From the NCBI GenBank assembly GCA_007124415.1, contig SLFE01000088.1, forward strand, positions 1 through 5,513: a stretch of DNA of 5,513 nt. The letters run 5' to 3'. The notes under the pieces are model-generated. The model had not been told where the DNA came from. It saw only the letters and a list, made by a program, of their open reading frames with translations, and searched no databases. Position 1 is the stretch's first letter. Every line of letters starts with the position of its first letter. Position numbers and translations under genes: made by a program. Below are positions 1 through 5,513 of the stretch, one piece after another. Source of the DNA: Waddliaceae bacterium. GTDB lineage: Bacteria; Chlamydiota; Chlamydiia; Chlamydiales; SLFE01.

Positions 1-747
1 GGTGATTTGAGTGAGTTGTTGCATCGATGCGTTGTGAAGCATTTTTTCGATCAGGGGGCGGTATTGGGTTTGCGAGCAGGAGACGGCGACTTGCATGTCG
101 GCGTGCTTTTCGGTTAGGGTTTTGGCGACGCTGAGCTGAAGGGGGAAGTTGTTCTGTATTTCGGATCTTCGGCTGCCGGGAAAAAGGGCCAGGAGTTTTT
201 TTTCCGGATGCGCGGCTGCAGGATTTTGGCGAAAAGTTTCAACCGCCTCGACGACGGGGTGGCCGACGTAGCGGACGTCGAGGCCTGTATGGGCGTAGAG
301 CGGCGGTTCGAAGGGAAGTATGCACAGCAGCTGGTCGTAGTATTTGGCGATTGCGTCGATTCTTTTTTTCCCCCATACCCAGACTGTCGGCGAGACGTAT
401 TGAACGATCTTTCCTTTGTAGCCGTGCCTCCTCAGACTTTTCGCGAGCCTTAAGTTGAAGCCGGGGTAGTCGATCAGGATGACGGTGTCGGGCCTTCTGT
501 CGAGTATCTGATTGCGTATCGTCCGAAATTGCCTGATCAATGCGGGCAGCCTCGCCACGCAGTCTTTGAACCCCATCATTTGGAACTGTTCCATAGGGAT
601 CAGGGACTCGAAAAGGGTTGTGCGTATCCTCGGCCCGCCGATGCCCCATAATTTGATTGAAGGGGAAATGTCTCTTAACGAGGGTATGAGCTGGCTGCCG
701 AGAAGGTCGCCGCTTGCCTCGGCCGCTAATAGAAAGATTGAGGTCAT
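1..747 (-). CDS. lpxB: Lipid-A-disaccharide synthase, N-terminal two thirds (cut by window edge)
   Basis: Peripheral inner-membrane glycosyltransferase (family GT19) that joins UDP-2,3-diacylglucosamine and lipid X into the lipid A disaccharide. 249 codons are present; the usual length is about 380-390, so the C-terminal third lies beyond the left edge. Visible family motifs: AAEASGD at residues 8-14 (usually GEASGD), GIGGPR near 55, ILIDYPGFN at 90-98 with conserved D93, YVSPTVWVWG at 117-126, LPFE near 144, VGHPVVE from 161, and the nucleotide-binding PGSRRSE from 190. The ATG at 747 is chosen because it overlaps the stop of the LAB_N gene as ATGA and the protein then begins as known LpxB proteins do. 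The frame is open to the window edge. It is last in the visible operon and probably translated by coupling, since the upstream GGAA is a weak ribosome site. In Chlamydia, as I recall, LpxB is about 600 residues because the LAB_N part is fused to it; here the two are separate. Identity is secure. Confidence 0.95.
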   Translation of the reverse strand, partial: MTSIFLLAAEASGDLLGSQLIPSLRDISPSIKLWGIGGPRIRTTLFESLIPMEQFQMMGFKDCVARLPALIRQFRTIRNQILDRRPDTVILIDYPGFNLRLAKSLRRHGYKGKIVQYVSPTVWVWGKKRIDAIAKYYDQLLCILPFEPPLYAHTGLDVRYVGHPVVEAVETFRQNPAAAHPEKKLLALFPGSRRSEIQNNFPLQLSVAKTLTEKHADMQVAVSCSQTQYRPLIEKMLHNASMQQLTQIT

Positions 748-1424
748 AGTCTTGCTTCCGCTTTCTGTTTGTTGATGAGGATCAGGTTTCTGATGTAGGG
801 GATCATTCCGAAAGTCGGTCCGATAAAGTTGACAATGTCTGCCATCGTTATGAAATAAATAGAGGATATGGCCGCACCCGCCAGGCTGATCCACCAAAAA
901 GTGCGTCCGATGACGCTTTGCTGTTTTTTTTCGGAGCGCCACCATTGGATCCAGAATCGGCTGGCAAAAAGGGCGGTTCCCAGTATTCCGACGGCATGCC
1001 AACCGAGAGAAAGGGGGGAGGCGGCCATTTTTCCGAGAAATTGCGGGGTTCTTGCCAGGACAAAATTGCCGTCCGGCAAGCTTTGAAGATAGAATGAAGC
1101 GGCGGCAAGAGTCGATGCGGCGACAAAGAGTTTGACGACGGAGTGAAACGGCCACTGTTTACGCGGCTCGTCCATCAAGTTGAGGTTGCGCCAGGATATC
1201 ACGCCGTTAATCGACTGAATCAGGCAAACGGCGAATTGAAGCTGTATCATTGTATGGATAATCATAACGCTGTTGCCGAATAGCGAGATTTTCCAGAAGG
1301 TTTTGTCCACAATGCTTTTTTGCTTCAGTTCGCTGCTGCCCCATTGGTAGATGAAGCGGAGGAAGAAGCAGAGATTGGCGATGAAGCCGATCGGGTAGAG
1401 CAAGTCGCGCCATTCGGAGGTCAT
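744..1424 (-). CDS. Tandem LAB_N (lipid A biosynthesis N-terminal domain) membrane protein
   Basis: An integral membrane protein of 226 residues built from two related LAB_N units. Unit 1 has FLRFIYQW at 21-28, then SE, KTFWKIS at 41-47 and NGVISWRNL at 73-81. Unit 2 repeats this as FASRFWIQWW at 153-162, SE, RTFWWIS at 174-180 and GMIPYIRNL at 206-214. Each unit looks like three membrane helices, and a further hydrophobic stretch (about 96-116) joins them, giving a probable 3-1-3 layout of seven helices. The same domain pair forms the N-terminus of LpxB in Chlamydia, and single LAB_N proteins often sit beside GT2 enzymes in other bacteria (recalled, not checked). The molecular role of LAB_N is not established; LAB_N is, as I recall, grouped with the PQ-loop/MtN3 clan, so a carrier role is conceivable. 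The start is supported by GGAG seven bases upstream. The gene overlaps the upstream GT2 gene and the downstream lpxB by ATGA on each side. Confidence 0.88.
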   Translation of the reverse strand: MTSEWRDLLYPIGFIANLCFFLRFIYQWGSSELKQKSIVDKTFWKISLFGNSVMIIHTMIQLQFAVCLIQSINGVISWRNLNLMDEPRKQWPFHSVVKLFVAASTLAAASFYLQSLPDGNFVLARTPQFLGKMAASPLSLGWHAVGILGTALFASRFWIQWWRSEKKQQSVIGRTFWWISLAGAAISSIYFITMADIVNFIGPTFGMIPYIRNLILINKQKAEARL

Positions 1425-2137
1425 GCCCGGTCTCCGTCTGTCCGGACTCGATATCCGAGGCGCCGTTTGGCCATCCAGCGGACCGCAAACATGTCGGCGA
1501 TAGTGTTGAACGACCGGTTGAAAACGTTGTACTTTGTCTCTCCCTTTGTTCTTTCGCGGTGGTTGACGGGCACTTCTCCGACTTTGAATCCGTAAATGAG
1601 GAAGAGGGCGGGCAAAAATCGATGCATGCCCTCATAAAGGGGGATTTGCTTTAAGCTTTGGGCTCGGTAGAGCTTGAGCGAACATCCTGTATCCGAGATG
1701 CCGTCTTTGCACAGGCGGCTTCTGATCGAATTGGCGACAGTTGAGATGATTTTTTTCTTCCATGGATCTTTTCTAGTCCGCCTTCTCCCGCAGATAAGGT
1801 CATAACCGTCCATTGCGGAGATGAGGTGGGGTATGTCGGCGGGATCGTTTTGACGGTCGCCGTCGATGGTGATCACAAATTCGCCTCTAGCGGTACGGAA
1901 ACCGGCATCAAAGGCGCTAGTCTGTCCGTAGTTTTTCTCGAAAGAAATAATTTGCAAATAGGGGCGGCTTTTTTGGAGTTTTCTTAAGAGCGGAAGGGTT
2001 TGATCCTGGGATCCGTCGTCGATGCAAATCATTTCCCAAGGGTGGCCAAGGTTTTGCATGACAGGTTCGATCTCTTCGACAAGCTCTTCGATATTGCTCT
2101 CTTCGTCTTTTAATGGAATGACAATAGAATATTTCAT
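1421..2137 (-). CDS. Family 2 glycosyltransferase, polyprenyl-phosphate-sugar synthase type
   Basis: A GT-A fold glycosyltransferase of 238 residues resembling dolichol-phosphate-mannose synthase and bacterial ArnC/GtrB-type enzymes, which transfer a sugar from a nucleotide donor to a polyprenyl phosphate. Motifs: VIPLKDEESNIEELV at 6-20, IDDGSQDQT at 39-47, KNYGQTSAFDAGF at 68-80, the metal-binding DxD as IDGDRQNDP at 91-99, DTGCSLKLYR at 149-158, the acceptor-side MHRFLPAL at 171-178, and VPVNHRERTKGETKYN at 189-204. Unlike ArnC or GtrB there is no C-terminal pair of membrane helices; the protein ends in a basic segment (MAKRRLGYRVR), so it is soluble or peripheral. The membrane protein encoded next could be its partner. 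Sugar and acceptor cannot be read from the sequence. The start ATG overlaps the hydrolase stop (ATGA), and the gene's own stop overlaps the LAB_N start in the same way. Confidence 0.9.
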   Translation of the reverse strand: MKYSIVIPLKDEESNIEELVEEIEPVMQNLGHPWEMICIDDGSQDQTLPLLRKLQKSRPYLQIISFEKNYGQTSAFDAGFRTARGEFVITIDGDRQNDPADIPHLISAMDGYDLICGRRRTRKDPWKKKIISTVANSIRSRLCKDGISDTGCSLKLYRAQSLKQIPLYEGMHRFLPALFLIYGFKVGEVPVNHRERTKGETKYNVFNRSFNTIADMFAVRWMAKRRLGYRVRTDGDRA

Positions 2138-2931
2138 AATTGTTCTCTTAATTGCTTTTTAATCCACTCGCCCCCGTTTTTGAAGATGTGCTCGGGCGTC
2201 CCATGCCCTTTATACCCGATAGAGGGACTGATGATCAACTCCGTTTGAGGCGAGCGCACCCCTTCGTTGAAGGCCGCATCGGTCAGTTGCCTGATAAACT
2301 CGTAGGCATTGGTCGTTCCTACCATGACGTCGCGGTTGCCTATGTAGAGGCGGACGCTGGTATGGATAAGTTCGGGAATCAAGCTATACACGCTAAGGTC
2401 TTCCATGATGTGGTTGTCATGCAGATGGACAAAGCTTGTGGATCCTTTCAATTTTGTCAGGGGGGCGAATAAAACCACGGAATGGATCCGTTTCTCCCGT
2501 GCGGCCAAATGGGCGGCAATAAGCGAGCCGCGTGAGAGCCCTCCGACGGCCAGGCTGCCCGGATCTGCCGCGCCGATTTCGATAAGTTCGAGTATGGATT
2601 TATGGGTTTGGTCGAGAAAGGGGGTCAAAAAGTCGTGATCCGCTTCGAGCCTCTCCGCCCATTTTTCCATCACTTCTTTTTTGCCGTATTCGTCGTGATA
2701 AGGCAGGCTTGCGGAAAAAACTCTGACATTTTCGCCGGCAAAAGGGGCGGCGGGCCGATTATAGGGGTCGAGATGCAGGCTGTCCGATCCGGAAAGGGAA
2801 AAATAAAAAAACGCCGGCAGCGGGCCTTTCTCAAGGGAGGGGCCGACAAAGTGGAAAGTCTGGCCGGTGTTTAGCTCAACGCGATCTTCCGCCACGCTGC
2901 CCTCTTGGTTTCCTTTTTCTTTTCGTGACAT
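2134..2931 (-). CDS. Alpha/beta hydrolase of unknown substrate
   Basis: A serine hydrolase of the alpha/beta fold, 265 residues from the chosen ATG. The catalytic triad can be proposed directly: nucleophile elbow GGLSRGS with S133, acid D201 in YIGNRDVMVG, and histidine H243 in YKGHGTPEH. The order and spacing fit dienelactone-hydrolase or S9-peptidase-like esterases. No signal peptide or membrane segment is seen, so it should be cytoplasmic; the substrate is unknown. Start choice is uncertain. The frame stays open to an ATG at 3006, which would overlap pcnB by 131 bases and is unlikely. The ATG at 2931 overlaps by 56 bases but has no ribosome site. A GTG at 2895 has GAGG five bases upstream and overlaps pcnB by only 20 bases, giving 253 residues that begin just before the domain. 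Its stop overlaps the GT2 start as ATGA. Its place between pcnB and the lipid A genes hints at an envelope role, such as deacylation, but this is only context. Confidence 0.85.
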   Translation of the reverse strand: MSRKEKGNQEGSVAEDRVELNTGQTFHFVGPSLEKGPLPAFFYFSLSGSDSLHLDPYNRPAAPFAGENVRVFSASLPYHDEYGKKEVMEKWAERLEADHDFLTPFLDQTHKSILELIEIGAADPGSLAVGGLSRGSLIAAHLAAREKRIHSVVLFAPLTKLKGSTSFVHLHDNHIMEDLSVYSLIPELIHTSVRLYIGNRDVMVGTTNAYEFIRQLTDAAFNEGVRSPQTELIISPSIGYKGHGTPEHIFKNGGEWIKKQLREQL

Positions 2932-4147
2932 ATTTTGGTTTTTTATCGGGATGATGGTGCCTGATTTTTTTATGCATCTGTTCCCAACTGAAATAACTTT
3001 CGGCAAGGTTTTTATCTATAAGGGCACGGACCTTCAAAAACTTTAAGGCCAAAGGGAAATCATTGTCATGAAGGAATTTGTACCTCGTCTTTTTCTTCAT
3101 TCCGAGAGGAGTCAGCCTGTATTGAGTCATGATCAGATAATTAGCGATCGCTGAAAGCTTTTTCGGAAAATGGATGAAGCTCGACATCAAGATATCGCGG
3201 ATGACAGATCCGACAAGAATGGTCAGCTCGCCTAGGTTGGGCGGTTTTTCCCGATCTATAAATTTTTTTTGAACCTCTTTGTGGACAATAGGAAAAAAGA
3301 GGCAGGCGATTAAAAGGGGACGCTCGAGTGTAACGTTGGGGTTGCGCAGGTGGATTTCATCGATAGTTTTGAGGAATGAAAAAATCTCTTCGGAGTGCGG
3401 CCCTTTGAGAAATTCATTGATTTTGGGAATGAGAAGTTCCAATAGGTCGTGTTGGGTCAGAAGCCGCATAAAATCATGGGCATGCCCTGATTCGAGCATT
3501 CGGAGCAGCTCTTCCAGAATCCGGGCGGGAGCGCTTTTTACGATTTCTTCGCGGCAATGCTTTAAGGCTTCGAGGCAGCCGGGGTCGATTTTCCAGTCGA
3601 ATCGGGCTTGAAATTTAAGGAGCCGGATCATTCTGACAGGATCCTGCTTGAAACGAGTTTCGGGATTGCCGATAGATCGGATAATTCCTTCTTTGAGGTC
3701 TTCCCAACCGTTGACATAATCGATAACGGTTTGGTGGCGGGGGTCGTAAAAAAGGCCGTTAATGCTAAAATCTCTGCGCAGCGCGTCTTCTTGCGGGCTT
3801 CCCCATTCGTTGTCTCTGACGATCAGTTCGCTGTCTTCGACTTTTCCTGTCCGGAAGGTCGAGACTTCAAAGACTTTTTTTCCGATCCTTATATGCGCTA
3901 GGCGGAAGCGCCTTCCGATAAGGAGGCAGTTTCTTTTAAAGATATGCTTGATCTGTTCAGGGAGGGCGGCGGTTGAGATGTCGAAATCTTTCGGTTTTTC
4001 GTTGGCAAGGATATCTCTGACGCAGCCGCCGACAAGGTAGGAGGTAAATCCTGCATCCCTAAGTTTGTTCACGACAAACAGAGCGTCGGGATCTATGAGA
4101 TTGTGATTAATGCCGTGATCTTTAAAGAAATAAATATTCGGTTCCAC
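2876..4147 (-). CDS. pcnB: Poly(A) polymerase (class II tRNA nucleotidyltransferase family)
   Basis: Adds 3' poly(A) tails to RNA from ATP, marking it for decay in the cytoplasm. The nucleotidyltransferase head is clear in the first ~190 residues: YLVGGCVRD at 37-45, catalytic aspartates D54 and D56 in KPKDFDIS, GRRFRLAHI at 78-86, RRDFSINGLFYDP at 124-136, and KQDPVRMIRLLKFQARF at 167-183. The GRRFRLAH segment and the strongly basic C-terminal tail (residues 394-423, rich in Lys and Arg) favour poly(A) polymerase over a CCA-adding enzyme, though the families are close. Length, 423, fits PcnB. The start is GTG; an in-frame TAA lies a few codons upstream and no other start codon fits. AAGGAGA upstream is 13 bases from the GTG, longer than usual. 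It is first in the operon, behind a plausible promoter. Its last codons overlap the hydrolase gene. A CCA-adding role cannot be fully excluded. Confidence 0.92.
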   Translation of the reverse strand: MEPNIYFFKDHGINHNLIDPDALFVVNKLRDAGFTSYLVGGCVRDILANEKPKDFDISTAALPEQIKHIFKRNCLLIGRRFRLAHIRIGKKVFEVSTFRTGKVEDSELIVRDNEWGSPQEDALRRDFSINGLFYDPRHQTVIDYVNGWEDLKEGIIRSIGNPETRFKQDPVRMIRLLKFQARFDWKIDPGCLEALKHCREEIVKSAPARILEELLRMLESGHAHDFMRLLTQHDLLELLIPKINEFLKGPHSEEIFSFLKTIDEIHLRNPNVTLERPLLIACLFFPIVHKEVQKKFIDREKPPNLGELTILVGSVIRDILMSSFIHFPKKLSAIANYLIMTQYRLTPLGMKKKTRYKFLHDNDFPLALKFLKVRALIDKNLAESYFSWEQMHKKIRHHHPDKKPKYVTKRKRKPRGQRGGRSR

Positions 4148-4160
4148 GTGAGAGGCAACA

Positions 4161-4167
4161 TCTCCTT
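4161..4167 (-). promoter_or_regulatory. Ribosome binding site of pcnB, unusually far from the start
   Basis: The minus strand reads AAGGAGA, a strong Shine-Dalgarno match, but 13 bases separate it from the GTG start at 4147. No closer in-frame start codon exists. Together with the GTG start this suggests modest translation. Confidence 0.6.
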
Positions 4168-4173
4168 ATAAAC

Positions 4174-4188
4174 CCCTTAATTTAAGGG
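4174..4188. repeat. Perfect 7-bp inverted repeat, possible operator
   Basis: CCCTTAA and TTAAGGG face each other across a single central T. The repeat covers the proposed -10 box of the pcnB operon, a position where a bound dimeric repressor would block transcription. At this length it could also be chance in AT-rich DNA. It is too tight for a hairpin loop with all pairs formed, and no T-run follows it on either strand, so a terminator is unlikely. Confidence 0.4.
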
Positions 4189-4207
4189 AAATTGTGTATA
4201 AAGTCAA
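4179..4207 (-). promoter_or_regulatory. Candidate sigma-70-type promoter of the pcnB-lpxB operon
   Basis: Reading the minus strand, TTGACT (4207-4202, five of six to TTGACA) is followed after 17 bases by TAAATT (4184-4179, four of six to TATAAT). Transcription would begin near 4172, leaving a leader of about 25 bases that includes the AAGGAGA ribosome site. The match was read by eye and no start site is known. Confidence 0.5.
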
Positions 4208-4222
4208 ATCAGCGTTTATAAA
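4192..4222 (+). promoter_or_regulatory. Candidate promoter of the methyltransferase-glmM unit
   Basis: TTGTGT (4192-4197) and TATAAA (4217-4222) are separated by 19 bases, slightly wide. Transcription would start near 4229, about 35 bases before the preferred ATG. An alternative pair, TTGTGT (4228-4233) and TAGAAT (4250-4255) with 16 bases between, would start transcription almost at the ATG at 4264. Neither matches the -35 consensus well, so this is tentative. Confidence 0.35.
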
Positions 4223-4263
4223 AATACTTGTGTTTTTTATTTCGCTGTATAGAATCTTTTGGC

Positions 4264-5100
4264 ATGCAGTCCATTGCGATCACACACCGTTCATTGCATC
4301 GGCTTCCCGGCAGGAGCGAAGATGAAACCAATCTGACAATGGCCTGGAGATCCTTCGGTGATTATGATTGGAAGCTGGGACTTTACCTTGCTGATTCGAA
4401 TCGTCTCGATTCTTTTGTAAAAAGCAGGATAAGCGGTAAAAATTTTTGCTATTTGGACTCGGGGGCCGGCCACGGGACTGCAATCGATACGTTCCTGGAA
4501 AAATATGGAGGATCGACAAAGAAATGCGTGGGCATTTCCCTTCATTACTTCAGCGATGTCAAACAGCTTCTAAAAGAGCATCGGGCCAAGCTTAAGTGGT
4601 ATTTGGGGCCGGCTCAAGCCGCGTTGGGGAGGATGCATGAAAAGTTCGATCTCATCACAGACTTTTTCGGTGCCTACTTTTATTCCGTAGAGCGGCCGGA
4701 GTTGCTGCGCCTCTATCACAGCCGATTAAAGGCAGGCGGAAGAGCCTATATTTATTTAAATCCTATAACCTGGGAAAAACACGCGGCGGCGCGTATTAAA
4801 CGAAAGCGGGTCTACAGACATCTTGAGGCTGAGCTTGCCGATAAGTATCCCGAAACTTTTCAGCTTTCGAGAGAAGGAGCGGTTCTAATCATAACAAAGT
4901 GTTCGAAAAGATGTCCGCCGATAGAGTACGAGGTTCAAAGGAAGGTGTATCACCGTTCGATCACGTGCGAGACAAGAAGACCGACTCGGGCCTTTTACAA
5001 GCAGGGCAATGCCCTGTTTCCAAAAGTCACGCTGATCGAAGGTCCTCCAAGGAAAAGGCTGCGGCAAATTTTCCTTGATTCTGAGAACGATATCGATTAA
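4264..5100 (+). CDS. SAM-dependent methyltransferase-like protein, substrate unknown
   Basis: A predicted Rossmann-fold methyltransferase of 278 residues. The glycine-rich SAM loop is LDSGAGHGTAID at 64-75, strand 4 is probably FDLITDFFGAYFY at 128-140, and the LKAGGRAYIYL turn and strand lie at 155-165. The acidic residue normally found at the end of strand 2 is not evident: the segment reads CVGISLHYF (88-96), with Ser where Asp or Glu is usual. The C-terminal ~100 residues are rich in Lys and Arg, which could suit a nucleic acid or other anionic substrate. I do not recognise a specific family. ATG 4264 is preferred; a TTG at 4228 would add 12 residues inside the promoter region, and an ATG at 4339 would drop 25 residues but still keep the SAM loop. 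No strong ribosome site precedes any of them. It is followed 13 bases later by glmM on the same strand, so the two are probably cotranscribed. Confidence 0.8.
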   Translation: MQSIAITHRSLHRLPGRSEDETNLTMAWRSFGDYDWKLGLYLADSNRLDSFVKSRISGKNFCYLDSGAGHGTAIDTFLEKYGGSTKKCVGISLHYFSDVKQLLKEHRAKLKWYLGPAQAALGRMHEKFDLITDFFGAYFYSVERPELLRLYHSRLKAGGRAYIYLNPITWEKHAAARIKRKRVYRHLEAELADKYPETFQLSREGAVLIITKCSKRCPPIEYEVQRKVYHRSITCETRRPTRAFYKQGNALFPKVTLIEGPPRKRLRQIFLDSENDID

Positions 5101-5113
5101 TTTTAAAGCTAAT

Positions 5114-5513
5114 ATGAGCTTAAAAACGGAAAAAGGAAAAATTTTCGGCACCGACGGCGTCAGAGGACGGGCGAATGTCTACCCGATGACTGTTGAAGTA
5201 GCCTTGGCTTTGGGAAGGGCTGCGGGTAAAATTTTTCAGCGCCACAGCGGAAAGCACCGCGTCGTGATCGGCAAGGATACAAGGCTCTCATGCTACATGT
5301 TTGAAAACGCATTGATCTCCGGACTCTGCTCCATGGGCGTCGACACTTTGATGCTCGGACCGTTCCCGACGCCCGGCGTCGCATTCATTACAAGAGCTTA
5401 CCGCGCAGATGCCGGCATTGTGATTTCGGCTTCTCATAACGCTTTCTATGACAATGGGATCAAGTTTTTTTCTTCAGAAGGGTTCAAGCTTCCGGATAAA
5501 CTTGAAGATGAGA
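5114..5513 (+). CDS. glmM: Phosphoglucosamine mutase, N-terminal part (cut by window edge)
   Basis: Converts glucosamine-6-phosphate to glucosamine-1-phosphate in the cytoplasm, the step before UDP-GlcNAc in peptidoglycan and lipid A synthesis. 133 codons of the usual ~450 are present. Motifs: IFGTDGVRG at 10-18, IGKDTRLS from 52, GPFPTPGVAF at 82-91, and the active-site loop ISASHN at 104-109, where S107 is the serine that carries the phosphate. This loop continues AFYDNGIKFFS; the residue after SASHN is usually Pro and here is Ala, and Cys60 stands where Gly is common (SGYMFE). Both are read from memory of the family. The FYDNGIKFFS stretch favours GlmM over other phosphohexomutases. The start is the ATG 13 bases after the methyltransferase stop; the ribosome site is weak, which fits cotranscription and perhaps coupling. 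Confidence 0.95.
   Translation, partial: MSLKTEKGKIFGTDGVRGRANVYPMTVEVALALGRAAGKIFQRHSGKHRVVIGKDTRLSCYMFENALISGLCSMGVDTLMLGPFPTPGVAFITRAYRADAGIVISASHNAFYDNGIKFFSSEGFKLPDKLEDE

Larger units (their letters stand above)
4148..4263. promoter_or_regulatory. Divergent intergenic region between the pcnB operon and the methyltransferase-glmM operon
   Basis: This AT-rich stretch of about 116 bases separates two diverging transcription units and must carry the promoters for both, since the genes on either side run outward. It contains promoter-like hexamers in both directions and one short perfect inverted repeat, listed separately. No RNA gene, riboswitch-like fold or terminator was recognised. Confidence 0.75.

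Noticed and set aside
239..649. Arg/Pro-rich 136-residue minus-strand reading frame
   Set aside because: It is an alternative frame of lpxB, whose true frame shows many family motifs over the same bases; the composition is typical of a shadow frame.
1207..1635. 142-residue minus-strand reading frame
   Set aside because: It lies across the GT2/LAB_N junction in another frame, where both real genes have clear motifs; it has no recognisable domain.
3279..3901. Plus-strand reading frames opposite pcnB
   Set aside because: They are antisense to the conserved part of pcnB, lack recognisable motifs and have no supporting ribosome sites.
4093..4161. Possible 22-codon leader peptide starting at the ATG next to the pcnB ribosome site, overlapping the start of pcnB
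   Set aside because: The ATG directly abuts the AAGGAG sequence, too close to be served by it, and the peptide has no attenuator-like features.
4174..4188. Inverted repeat read as a terminator
   Set aside because: The stem is only seven pairs with a one-base centre, no T-run follows, and the two flanking genes both point away from it.
4228..4263. TTG start 12 codons upstream for the methyltransferase
   Set aside because: The extension falls in the AT-rich promoter region, adds residues of no recognisable motif and has no ribosome site.

Overview
The window suggests a Gram-negative bacterium that makes lipid A, most likely a member of the Chlamydiota outside the genus Chlamydia. This is inference. 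It rests on a poly(A) polymerase gene (pcnB) upstream of lpxB on the same strand, an arrangement I recall from Chlamydia, and on a LAB_N membrane module tied to LpxB, which in Chlamydia is fused to it. Base composition looks close to half GC by eye, higher than in the pathogenic chlamydiae. No species can be named from the sequence alone.

Layout: positions 1-4147 hold five genes on the minus strand. In transcription order they are pcnB (poly(A) polymerase), an alpha/beta hydrolase, a family 2 glycosyltransferase, a seven-helix protein made of two LAB_N repeats, and lpxB (cut by the left edge). They are packed without gaps. The last three junctions are 4-base ATGA overlaps, and the pcnB/hydrolase junction is a longer overlap. 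This looks like one translationally coupled operon. Positions 4148-4263 form a divergent promoter region with a 7-bp perfect inverted repeat lying on the best minus-strand promoter. Positions 4264-5513 are on the plus strand: a SAM-methyltransferase-like protein of unknown substrate, then 13 bases later glmM (phosphoglucosamine mutase), cut by the right edge.

The two transcription units share an envelope theme. GlmM makes glucosamine-1-phosphate, which feeds UDP-GlcNAc and hence both peptidoglycan and lipid A. LpxB condenses the two acylated glucosamine units into the lipid A disaccharide. The GT2 enzyme and the LAB_N membrane protein between pcnB and lpxB could form a lipid-linked sugar or lipid A modification module; this is a hypothesis. 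No RNA gene, mobile element, CRISPR array or clear terminator was seen.
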